A program made the position numbers and the translations under genes. This document shows, in pieces, positions 23,700 through 31,647 of a stretch of DNA of 61,468 bases. Within the stretch, counting starts at the first letter, position 1. Each line of letters opens with the position of its first letter. The notes below the pieces were generated by a model. That model ran no database searches. It was not told the origin of the DNA and was given only the letters and a program-made list of their open reading frames with translations. Origin of the DNA: a virus; IMG/VR virus record IMGVR_UViG_3300043313_000323, positions 1-61,468 of that record; one strand, written 5' to 3'.

Positions 23700-25076
23700 T
23701 TAATGGATCATGGAGTTGCCGTTGCCGACAGTATTGTACGCTGGCGTACAAGTGCCGACGAAATTCTGCGATGAGGCAACGATGATGCCGGTGTTTCCAT
23801 TGGCCCAGATCGAACCCGCTCCATTGGCGTTGCCGCCAGCGCCAAAATCAATCTGGCAAGTGGCGTTGGTCTGCTGAGCCCACAGCCCGTAACCGGCATT
23901 GCGATAGCAGTGCGAAGGAGTGAAGCCCTGACCAGCCACTTGCGGAAAGTTGAGATACCCCGTCGAACTCAGGTAGCACTGGATGCCCTGACCAGCGTTG
24001 GCATTGCAGAACAGGCCGCCATCCCACTGCGTGCCTGAGCGCGGCCAGAGATAGAACCCGGAGCTGTCGTTGCCCAAGCAGACAGCATTGCCGAAGGCGG
24101 TAATGAATCCGCCGTTGGTAATGGCGATGCCGTTGGCGCAGCCGAAAGCGAAGAAACAGGTATTGAAATTCTGGTCTGGTGTCTGGCCCCAGCTACTGAC
24201 GCAGGAGCCGACATCGAAATTGAAGCCTGACCCCATTCTGAAATTGATTGCAGCCAGACCGTCATAGGCCCACGGGCTGTCAGGTGCCATGGTTCGCGGA
24301 AGGTTGTTCAGCGAGCCCGCGCACATGAACAGGACGCCTGACCCCTGATCGTTGACGCCATCGCCAGTGAACAGAATGCCGTCCAGATGTTGCAGACAAC
24401 TTCCAATGATCTGCATTCCGGCGACCGGAAACCAGCCGCCAAACAGCCTACCTGAAAACTGCAGCTCGGTCGCGAACTTGGTTCGCATGATCGATAGGTT
24501 GGTCTGCGTATCAGCAGAGCGCTGCGCTGCCGAATTTCCGTTCCACGCATAACCAGCATCGGTTCTGGAAACAGGAGCCAGCATCGGCGCTCCGAAGATC
24601 GAGATGCGGTCATTGTTCGGATGGTTTACGACGATGGGTCGTGTGTAGAGATACCGCGCCGCCTGCGCGCTTCCCGCTGCCGCACCGGCCAGTTGCAGAA
24701 TGACGTGTCCTGTCGGCGTGATGCGATACTTGCCGAGATAGGCGAACGCATCATTGAGATCAGCAAAATCCGCGCCTGAGCCATGAACCGTAAACGTCAC
24801 CTCTGTCGAGATGATGAATTGCCAGTTGGTGATGAAGCCTTCAATGGCCTTGCGCAATTGCGTCAGGTCGCTGTTGGCCGGGGTAAGACATGCGCTGCCA
24901 GAGAAGTCGGTATAGCCGCGCACGTTAGCGCGGGTGATCACCTCGATGATTTCGCGCTGGTCATACTCGATTGACTCACCGGGGACGATGGAGCCTTGAA
25001 TGCCAGCGGCCGGGTTGCCGTTGATGTACGGTGCGGTCGGGTTGGAAGGTTGATCCAGTGGTTGGTTGTACTTCAC
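23700..25076 (-). CDS. beta-helix tail fibre or spike, 458 aa
   Basis: The GTG at 25076 follows GGAGACGCATC. The N-terminal about 80 residues form an attachment region (PYINGNPAAGIQGSIVPGES). After this come many short Gly/Asn-rich turns (NGGFITAFGN, NDSSGFYLWP, NAGYGLWAQQTN) expected for a right-handed beta-helix. It is unlike the four-member fibre family nearby, so it is probably a spike with its own host-surface target. Glycan cleavage cannot be inferred. Confidence 0.75.
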   Translation of the reverse strand: MKYNQPLDQPSNPTAPYINGNPAAGIQGSIVPGESIEYDQREIIEVITRANVRGYTDFSGSACLTPANSDLTQLRKAIEGFITNWQFIISTEVTFTVHGSGADFADLNDAFAYLGKYRITPTGHVILQLAGAAAGSAQAARYLYTRPIVVNHPNNDRISIFGAPMLAPVSRTDAGYAWNGNSAAQRSADTQTNLSIMRTKFATELQFSGRLFGGWFPVAGMQIIGSCLQHLDGILFTGDGVNDQGSGVLFMCAGSLNNLPRTMAPDSPWAYDGLAAINFRMGSGFNFDVGSCVSSWGQTPDQNFNTCFFAFGCANGIAITNGGFITAFGNAVCLGNDSSGFYLWPRSGTQWDGGLFCNANAGQGIQCYLSSTGYLNFPQVAGQGFTPSHCYRNAGYGLWAQQTNATCQIDFGAGGNANGAGSIWANGNTGIIVASSQNFVGTCTPAYNTVGNGNSMIH

Positions 25077-25092
25077 GATGCGTCTCCGTTTA

Positions 25093-25794
25093 TCAGTAAC
25101 CGACGTTGAGCGGGATTTCTTCCCACTCGCAAGTGATAGAGAAGGACCATGTGCCGGTCGCTGGCACCGTGGCCTGAATCATGAAGCCCTCAGTGGTGGC
25201 GAGCAGTAGCGGCATCTCACCAGTCGGCCTGTCGAACAATTTCATTGGCGCGGTACTGAAGGGCGTGAATGGCTGGTCCCCCACGCCGATGATCCAGCTC
25301 TCGGTCGTGCCGGGTCCAGTGTCGGCTGTGTAAATGCCACCAGTCAGCGCGGACGTGTCGGAGTGCATGATGCTGGCGACGGACGAATTGTGCGATGTTC
25401 GCAGCTTGGCGTTATTGCTGCCCAGCGGCACGGCGCTTCCGCCCACCAGTTGCTCTCCGAAGTCGCGAAGCGTCAGCATGTCGAACTTCGCGACACCCGG
25501 CGTAAAGCCTACGCTGTTGCTCAGCCCTGACATCTTCACCCTGCGGATCAAGGCATAGTAATTGGCGGACCCCCACTGGAATGCATAGATCGGAATTTTG
25601 GCCGCAGCGTTCGCTCCCATCACACCGCTGACGGTCGTGCGATGAAATGCACCACCGCCACCGTAATCGATTGGAAGCGGCGTATGGAAAACCATCGAGC
25701 GCCGAAGACTCCCGTCCTGCGACGCACTGAGGTCTCGCGACCGCAAGGTGAATAGATTGCCAAGACCGTCTTTGATTTCGGTATTGTCGGGCAT
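25093..25794 (-). CDS. hypothetical virion protein, 233 aa
   Basis: It lies between the Mu gp48-like gene and the spike. The beta-rich sequence (HTPLPIDYGGGGAFHRTTVSG, then QWGSANYYALIRRVKMSG) resembles unnamed structural proteins that precede fibres in related phages. It is probably part of the baseplate periphery. Confidence 0.65.
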   Translation of the reverse strand: MPDNTEIKDGLGNLFTLRSRDLSASQDGSLRRSMVFHTPLPIDYGGGGAFHRTTVSGVMGANAAAKIPIYAFQWGSANYYALIRRVKMSGLSNSVGFTPGVAKFDMLTLRDFGEQLVGGSAVPLGSNNAKLRTSHNSSVASIMHSDTSALTGGIYTADTGPGTTESWIIGVGDQPFTPFSTAPMKLFDRPTGEMPLLLATTEGFMIQATVPATGTWSFSITCEWEEIPLNVGY

Positions 25795-25795
25795 G

Positions 25796-26521
25796 TCAGA
25801 ATGTCCCCAATATGAGGTATTGGCTGTTGTACAACTGGGTGAAATCGAGAGCGTCGAGTGGCGAGTAGTCGTAGACGATTTCGGTGTGAGCTGGCTTCAG
25901 CTTGTCGAGGATGCATTCAAGATCGGCAGCGGTGCCGATTTCCAGCAAGCGGTTAACACCGCAGACGCTTGAATTGCAGCGGAAGTATTCCAGAGACAGC
26001 GAACCGACGTGGATGGTCCAGTAGAATCGCATTTCCGCTGGACCAAGTTGCCAACGATAGTGATCTGGATCACCGGGGTTGTAAATGCCGCTCTGATCTC
26101 CAACCCGCGAAACACCGGGCATGTACGGCGCGTATTCTGTGATCGTGATATTGCCGTAGCCGTAAGCGTTTGAGACATCCAGAAAGAACTGGCGCGACTG
26201 ACCGCCCAGCATCGTCATCTTGGCGACAAGCGCGAGACGGCGCGCACCAATCGAAGTAGGCGGATTCAGCATGCAGGGGTCTGGCAGTCCCCAGTTGCGC
26301 TCCCAGTCCGGCAACAGCTCCAGCGTCTTGCGCGGGTCGCTCTCATTCTCCAACAGGTCGGCGGCGCGGGTATCGACATAGCCCCAGTATTCAGCGAGGC
26401 CACGACAGGTCAGCTCAAGCGTCGATCCGGGGTACTTCGGCCACGCCTGCCCGCGCGGGAGCAGAGTCAGGAAGGCCGTGCCGTAATCTTCTCCTGAACG
26501 GCGAACGTGGATATCGACCAT
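25796..26521 (-). CDS. baseplate protein, Mu gp48 / DUF2313-like, 241 aa
   Basis: The N-terminal motif LTLLPRGQAWPKYPGSTLE, then ESDPRKTLELLPDWERNWGLPDPC, is the hallmark of the Mu gp48/YmfQ family, which links baseplate to fibres. A C-terminal Cys/Glu-containing region (LECILDKLKPAHTEIVYDYS) also matches. The order after the J-like protein is as in Mu. Confidence 0.88.
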   Translation of the reverse strand: MVDIHVRRSGEDYGTAFLTLLPRGQAWPKYPGSTLELTCRGLAEYWGYVDTRAADLLENESDPRKTLELLPDWERNWGLPDPCMLNPPTSIGARRLALVAKMTMLGGQSRQFFLDVSNAYGYGNITITEYAPYMPGVSRVGDQSGIYNPGDPDHYRWQLGPAEMRFYWTIHVGSLSLEYFRCNSSVCGVNRLLEIGTAADLECILDKLKPAHTEIVYDYSPLDALDFTQLYNSQYLILGTF

Positions 26522-26526
26522 TGCGG

Positions 26527-27600
26527 CTAACCGTAGGTCAGATCGCCAAGCACCGCCATGTATCCGGGGGCTGGCATAGGCACGTCGCTCGCGACAAGAT
26601 CATAGGCGTAGACGCCGATGGCATTGGAGATGCCCTGATCGGACCAAGACCTGTACCAGAGCTGCCCCGGTGTGGCGCGCTCCCTGAACTGATCAAGCAG
26701 GCTGTCTTCGATAGCTCCTCGCGTCGAGCCGTCGTCCCTGTCGAGATAGCTGATGCGAAGATTGACCGGGTGCGGGATCGGACCCTCAACAAAGAAGTCT
26801 TTCACCGCCACCGGCCGCACCGTGTCGATGTAGGCCTTGACCATCGCGATGTCGTCAGGCAGCGGGAAGCCGCCGTTGGCGGCGCGAAATTCATCCATCA
26901 TAAAGCGGATTGTGACGGTGCCGATTCCCATCTCCAGCGGCGCGCACCACGCGCGCGTAACGCCCGGACAAGACAGTGCCCACGCCTCGTAGTCGTAGGC
27001 GCTGCCACCCATTGGCGGTTGCCGGATGCGGCGAAGGACTCTGGCGCGGAGGTCGTCATCGTTTTCGATATCGACGCCGCCGGTCATCTCGGCCACTTCG
27101 ATCACGCCGTCAACCCCAGCGACAACCGACGCCAACGACATCGTGTCGCCTTGGTCCATGTTGCCGATAGAGCCGGGATCGAGGGCTCGGGTCGGAGCCG
27201 GTGCCGGGTTCACGCCGATGACGACATCGGCCGTCGTCTCGTAACCAATGCCGTTGCCTGTTAGCTGCGTCCCTGTCGGCACCCGTGTGCCGTTTAAGCC
27301 GGTGAAGTTGACGATGCCAGACGCGAATGTCGCCTGCTTGCGCCCCTTGCTGCCGTCAGCATTGACCAGCCAGATATCGCCGTGCCGGTCGAGCCACTCC
27401 TTCTCGGCGGTGTCCGGCAGGAGCTGCAGCGCCAGCCAATCGATGTACTGCAGTGTCAGGTGGCACAGGCCGCCCTGAGCGTCGGACAGGACGCGCAGCA
27501 CTGAATTGGGAACGCTCGCGTCGGCTCCGGGGAGCGATGCCCGGACGTTGTCGCGAACGAGGCCTCGGACTTCTTTGAGGGTTGGCGTGTTCCAAGGCAT
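26527..27600 (-). CDS. baseplate wedge protein J-like (Mu gp47), 357 aa
   Basis: The sequence features RDNVRASLPGADASVPNSVLRV, EKEWLDRHGDIWLV, NGTRVPTGTQLTGNGIGYET, GGVDIENDDDLRARVL and AWALSCPGVTRAWCAP are typical of Baseplate_J proteins. The length (357 aa) is normal for gp47. It forms the baseplate periphery around the hub. Confidence 0.92.
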   Translation of the reverse strand: MPWNTPTLKEVRGLVRDNVRASLPGADASVPNSVLRVLSDAQGGLCHLTLQYIDWLALQLLPDTAEKEWLDRHGDIWLVNADGSKGRKQATFASGIVNFTGLNGTRVPTGTQLTGNGIGYETTADVVIGVNPAPAPTRALDPGSIGNMDQGDTMSLASVVAGVDGVIEVAEMTGGVDIENDDDLRARVLRRIRQPPMGGSAYDYEAWALSCPGVTRAWCAPLEMGIGTVTIRFMMDEFRAANGGFPLPDDIAMVKAYIDTVRPVAVKDFFVEGPIPHPVNLRISYLDRDDGSTRGAIEDSLLDQFRERATPGQLWYRSWSDQGISNAIGVYAYDLVASDVPMPAPGYMAVLGDLTYG

Positions 27601-27604
27601 TTAC

Positions 27605-28111
27605 TCAGGCCCTCTCGATTTCGTCCCACAGGACTTGGAAGCGCAGATCGACCGGCCGCTTCGGCCCGCGATACAGGGCCACCATGGCATCGACCCGATT
27701 AAGACCGTTGCGGTAGGCGGCGACATCGAAGCTGGTAATCATCTTGTGAGAAACGAAAGGCTGGAGCGCCTCACTGATGTACTTCTCGACGCGGGTGATG
27801 GTCGCCCCTTCCGGGTCTTCCGCCCCAACGATCTTGGCCCGTCTCAGGAGCCACAGCTTGGTCCCTATCGGCCAACCACCAAACAGCTCCTCCGCATCCA
27901 TGTCGCCCCACCAGCCCGCACGGTCGGTCGAGTCCGGGTCCGGTAGAACATCATTCGCATCAACGAGCCTGTCGGTGCCTAGCGCAACGATCACCGCTGT
28001 GGTCAGCGCCTGCGTATCGTCCAGCGTGCCGTCATCGAGCAACCACCAGTCGATGGGAATCGAGTAGCGCGGGAATGCTTCGGGGCTCTGGATAAGGCGG
28101 ATGTCAGGCAT
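27605..28111 (-). CDS. baseplate protein, Mu gp46-like, 168 aa
   Basis: The start at ATG 28111 (MPDIRLIQ) is chosen because it overlaps the gp45-like stop; the longer frame to 28228 runs inside that gene. A WWLLDDGTLDDTQALTTAVIVALGTD opening and GWWGD with LFGGWPIGTKLWLLRRAK are classical gp46 features. A gp25-like wedge role is known for this family. Confidence 0.88.
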   Translation of the reverse strand: MPDIRLIQSPEAFPRYSIPIDWWLLDDGTLDDTQALTTAVIVALGTDRLVDANDVLPDPDSTDRAGWWGDMDAEELFGGWPIGTKLWLLRRAKIVGAEDPEGATITRVEKYISEALQPFVSHKMITSFDVAAYRNGLNRVDAMVALYRGPKRPVDLRFQVLWDEIERA

Positions 28112-29168
28112 GGGATATCCTGCTTTCAAGCTCAGCGACACGACGTTCCAGTGCCACGATTCGCGCCTCCATTGTTTCAAATAATTTCGGCGCAGTCGCG
28201 TCGTAGCCGGTCGATACTTCTTCTTCATGCACCACCGGCAGGATGCCCGGAGGCAACGTCACGCCGGGTGGCAATGGCGGAAACGGCAGCGGAGGCAGCG
28301 GCGGGATCGCGACCCCAAGTGCTGCGAAGATCGAATCGACGTAGCCCTTTGTCGTCAACTCCGTTGGCTTGGTTGGTGGCGCGGCTTCCACCTGTTTCAT
28401 GAATTTGCCCAGACCGTTCGTAAACTTGTCACCGAAAATCTGAACCAGCGGGCCGCCTGATCGCGCCGTTCCGCCTGACCCCGGCTGAAAACTGTGCAAC
28501 GGGGTTTTGTGTTCAATCGTTTGATCGTGGACAAGCTCGGTCTTGCCCTTGGTCATCTCAACGTGCTGCTTACTCTCCTTCTCGTAGCGCTGCTTCTGGC
28601 CTTTCTTCTTCATGCCGCCGCCAGACGAGGAGGATGACGAAGATGAGCTGTCGCCTGCAGCCAAGGATTCAACGCTGCCATCCAAGGTTTCGGCGCTCTT
28701 GCCGCTGCCACCACCGCCGCCTCCACCCTCATCCTGCGGCGGCTCAGCCAATTGAAACTTCATCTTCTTGTCGGTGCGCCCGGTGATGAAGACGCCGTCC
28801 TTGTTGAAGTGCATCTGGTGCTGCAGATGATCGAACATCGCCACGTCACCGGGCTTCAGCTCCTTCAGGCGATAGCGCCTGTCGTCCATCACAGACGCGA
28901 TTGGAAAGCTGCGATTGCCACCCAAGAAATTGATGTAGGCCTCGGCGCATTCGGTGATCTTGCCATCCTTGCCTTTGGTCGCCTTGTTCACGACGGACGT
29001 GAAGCCATAGTTTTGCGGGCTCTCGATCTTCTCGCGGGCCTCGCCGCCCATGAAGGAGCCCTTCATCTCCTGCATACCGGTCTTGTCATCAATCTCATCG
29101 ACCAGCGAACGAGCGCCGCTGGCGGTGTAGCCGACGTAACCCTGTTGCAATGGATTCTGGCGATGCAT
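28104..29168 (-). CDS. baseplate spike protein, Mu gp45-like with long C-terminal extension, 354 aa
   Basis: GGAGATATCA precedes the ATG at 29168. The N-terminal part (GARSLVDEIDDKTGMQEMKGS, then NYGFTSVV, AYINFLGGNRSFPIAS and GDVAMFDHLQHQMHF) matches gp45 tail-spike proteins. Beyond about residue 140 there is a Gly/Ser linker and a beta-repeat region (QTIEHKTPLHSFQPGSGG). A Pro-rich stretch PPLPPLPFPPLPPG and a final coiled coil follow. The extension makes it longer than the roughly 200 aa of Mu gp45. Confidence 0.85.
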   Translation of the reverse strand: MHRQNPLQQGYVGYTASGARSLVDEIDDKTGMQEMKGSFMGGEAREKIESPQNYGFTSVVNKATKGKDGKITECAEAYINFLGGNRSFPIASVMDDRRYRLKELKPGDVAMFDHLQHQMHFNKDGVFITGRTDKKMKFQLAEPPQDEGGGGGGGSGKSAETLDGSVESLAAGDSSSSSSSSSGGGMKKKGQKQRYEKESKQHVEMTKGKTELVHDQTIEHKTPLHSFQPGSGGTARSGGPLVQIFGDKFTNGLGKFMKQVEAAPPTKPTELTTKGYVDSIFAALGVAIPPLPPLPFPPLPPGVTLPPGILPVVHEEEVSTGYDATAPKLFETMEARIVALERRVAELESRISHA

Positions 29169-29180
29169 TGATATCTCCGA

Positions 29181-30302
29181 CTATGCGTTGACGGTTGGAT
29201 CAGAAGTTGATTTGGGCGCGGGCGTGGGCGTCTGCTTGCCGGACTCGTCCAGCTTGTATTCCTGCGCGCCCAACATCGACGGCAGCACGCATTCGAGCTG
29301 TGTCAGTGTCCCGCCTTTAGTGTCCTGCGTGAACGTCGCGGTCTTGATCAGCATGGTCAGGGCGAGCGGGCACATTGGCGAATTAAGATAGACGCCGTCG
29401 CCACACTTCCACAGGTTTTTCCCGTCGCGTAGCCACCCCTGCACGGTGACGTTGGCGGTGACCTTCGTGCCACTGCGCTGCAGAGCTTCGTACTGGGCGC
29501 GCATCTGCGCCTCTTGCGGGGTCATGGACGGATGCTCGGCTGGAATCTCCATCTTCCGCGTATGCAACCCCGGCAGATCGCCCATGGCAACAGCAACAAT
29601 CTCTGCGGTGTCGAGCGGCGACTTGTCGTCCTTGACCTTGGCCTGCGAGTTCAGCTTGTACTCGTTGAACAGAAACTCGCTGGAAAAGACGCACTGCATC
29701 TTCAGGATGTTCTGGCCCTCGATCAGGTTCTGCGTGATGGGTGGCGAGTTGTCACCAATGAGCAGCAAGTTGCCGAGATGATCGGAGCCAAGTTTTGCGT
29801 TGCGCATGCGCGCGATCCTGTCGAGGAAGTCGAACACCGGCTCACCGGGCTGCGACTGCATCACCTCGAATTTCATACTGCTTGGCGTCCCAACAATCTT
29901 CGGACTGCCACCGACTGACGACACGACCTTGGTGAAGATCGAGCTGATGGGCTGATTGTCGAAATTGTTCTTGCCGTTTTCGCTGGGCACGCTGGACGTT
30001 GCCGCCGCCCACTGCACACCGACGCCGGATAACTGCACACCGTGTTCGGTCGAGGCGTAGGCGACCTGTCGCTGCGTGATAATTCCAGTCACGCCCAACT
30101 GTCCGCCAAGTAGGATCGTGCAGGAGTCGCCGGGTTTGAACTGTAGCTTAGCCCAGTCGAACGGCAGCTTGCCGCCTTCGGTCGCGGTAAAGCGAAACGT
30201 CGGCCAGCCATCCATCCATCGATGCTGGACATAGACCGTTTCCCAATCTTGGTAGTCCACTCCAGCGACGCGAAGGAGGGCCACTTCATTCGGATTTGGC
30301 AT
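29181..30302 (-). CDS. baseplate hub protein, Mu P / gpD-like, 373 aa
   Basis: The start at ATG 30302 (MPNPNEVALLRVAG) is chosen because it lies directly after the upstream stop (TGAAATG); an upstream extension would sit inside the previous gene. The features are QHRWMDGWPTFRFTAT, FKPGDSCTILLGGQLGVTG, SVLE-free FEVMQSQPGEPVFDFLDRIARM and LTMLIKTATFTQD. These are typical of the Mu gpP hub family. Confidence 0.87.
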   Translation of the reverse strand: MPNPNEVALLRVAGVDYQDWETVYVQHRWMDGWPTFRFTATEGGKLPFDWAKLQFKPGDSCTILLGGQLGVTGIITQRQVAYASTEHGVQLSGVGVQWAAATSSVPSENGKNNFDNQPISSIFTKVVSSVGGSPKIVGTPSSMKFEVMQSQPGEPVFDFLDRIARMRNAKLGSDHLGNLLLIGDNSPPITQNLIEGQNILKMQCVFSSEFLFNEYKLNSQAKVKDDKSPLDTAEIVAVAMGDLPGLHTRKMEIPAEHPSMTPQEAQMRAQYEALQRSGTKVTANVTVQGWLRDGKNLWKCGDGVYLNSPMCPLALTMLIKTATFTQDTKGGTLTQLECVLPSMLGAQEYKLDESGKQTPTPAPKSTSDPTVNA

Positions 30303-30303
30303 T

Positions 30304-30978
30304 TCAGAATGCCAGCGCTCGTCCCTCGCGAGGCGCGAAGGCTGGGTGAATGATCTTGTTTTCTTCGCGTAGCTCGTCCGCCCGCGCTGCCGTATCATAA
30401 AGACGTTGCGACAGGATCAGCGTCGGACGCGGTGCGGAAAATCGGAAGTTGAGCATCTGCGGGAGCGGGCGCGCAGTCTCGTACAGATGGAACGTCACTG
30501 CAGCATGCAGCGACACCAGCGTCCGGTAGACCGACAGAACCATCTCATCGGCAGCAAGCTCTTCCGCTTGATCAAATGCCGGATGCAGTTTTTTGCCAAC
30601 CCTTTCCACATCCTCACGACTGGTGAAGTCGATCTCGACCAGAACCATAGCCATTTGCTGCAGGCTGAAACAGGCGCATGCGTTTCGGATCAGCACACCA
30701 ATCAGGGTTGTGAGCTTCTCGGCAAGAAGTGCCGCGCGCACCCTGTCAAACTCATCCAGCGTCGCGCCACTCAGACGCGCCTGATTGAAGCAGGCCGTCA
30801 GCTTGTCGGCTATGACATTGGTGGCGATGTAAATATCTGCATAAGCCAGTATGTCGCCGCAGGCCCTGCGCAGATCGGAGCCAGCTCGACCGACTTGATC
30901 GTTCGATGTCGCCAGCAACATCTCGGTGGCGAGGCGGGCAATCCTAGTGGCTTCCTTAACTTCAATGGCCGGGATCAT
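30304..30978 (-). CDS. C-terminal half of a Mu N-like DNA circularisation / tail protein, 224 aa
   Basis: The end of the protein (ARPLPQMLNFRFSAPRPTLI-SQRLYDTAARADELREENKIIHPAF) matches the C-terminal part of Mu gpN-type proteins. In Mu this is one continuous protein with the DNA_circ_N domain; here it is a separate gene overlapping the N-terminal-half gene by four bases. The split looks functional because both parts are intact and coupled. Confidence 0.78.
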   Translation of the reverse strand: MIPAIEVKEATRIARLATEMLLATSNDQVGRAGSDLRRACGDILAYADIYIATNVIADKLTACFNQARLSGATLDEFDRVRAALLAEKLTTLIGVLIRNACACFSLQQMAMVLVEIDFTSREDVERVGKKLHPAFDQAEELAADEMVLSVYRTLVSLHAAVTFHLYETARPLPQMLNFRFSAPRPTLILSQRLYDTAARADELREENKIIHPAFAPREGRALAF

Positions 30979-31637
30979 GCTGTCACATCCGGTTTTGAGC
31001 GCGGTGCGTTGGTTCTGATCACTTCCTTGACTTCAGCCACACTCGCATCATTGAGCTGTTGGACAGCGTAGTAGACGCCAGCCTTGCTGCTTCGCTCGCC
31101 ATTCGCCGGGGCCTTGCCGTATTCGGTGAACGACATATCGAACACGCAATATCCGCCAACCCTGTTCTCCTCCGTCACCCGGTAGCGCGTGCAGGAGACT
31201 TCCAATTGGCCAAGCAGCGGCAACTGCAGGATTGCCGGACCCTCGGTCTCCAGCGCCTCGATCAGTTTGTCGCGCGCCGGGATGTAGGTCTTTTTCTTCA
31301 GGTCGTTGCCATCGCCATCCACATCTCTCGGATAGACAATGATGTAGCCGCGCACCGTAAACTCGCGCTGGCGGCGTCCCATGTCTTCGGCGTATGGCAC
31401 GTCACGCTTCGGAAATTCGTGCGGCACAATGCGACGGCCAGATTCGCGCACCGCAGATTCGACATGGAAGCGGCAATTGCGAAACATCGCAGGCATCCAC
31501 TTGCTGCGCCACGCCTCGCCTGACTTCAGCTCCATGATCTTGGTAGCTTTAGCTGGCGAGAGGCCCTTGCCATTGGCGACGGGCTGAGAGTTGTTAACCG
31601 GCGGTCTTGGTGGTGCGATAACCGGGCCTCTGGCCAT
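30975..31637 (-). CDS. N-terminal half of a Mu N-like protein (DNA_circ_N), 220 aa
   Basis: AGGGAAAGCAA precedes the ATG at 31637. The motif SGEAWRSKWMPAMFRNCRFHVE, then GRRIVPHEFPKRDVPYAEDMGRR and FTVRGYIIVYP, is diagnostic of the DNA circularisation N-terminal domain. This domain is now viewed as a baseplate/tail component. The C-terminal partner is the next gene. Confidence 0.85.
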   Translation of the reverse strand: MARGPVIAPPRPPVNNSQPVANGKGLSPAKATKIMELKSGEAWRSKWMPAMFRNCRFHVESAVRESGRRIVPHEFPKRDVPYAEDMGRRQREFTVRGYIIVYPRDVDGDGNDLKKKTYIPARDKLIEALETEGPAILQLPLLGQLEVSCTRYRVTEENRVGGYCVFDMSFTEYGKAPANGERSSKAGVYYAVQQLNDASVAEVKEVIRTNAPRSKPDVTA

Positions 31638-31647
31638 TTGCTTTCCC

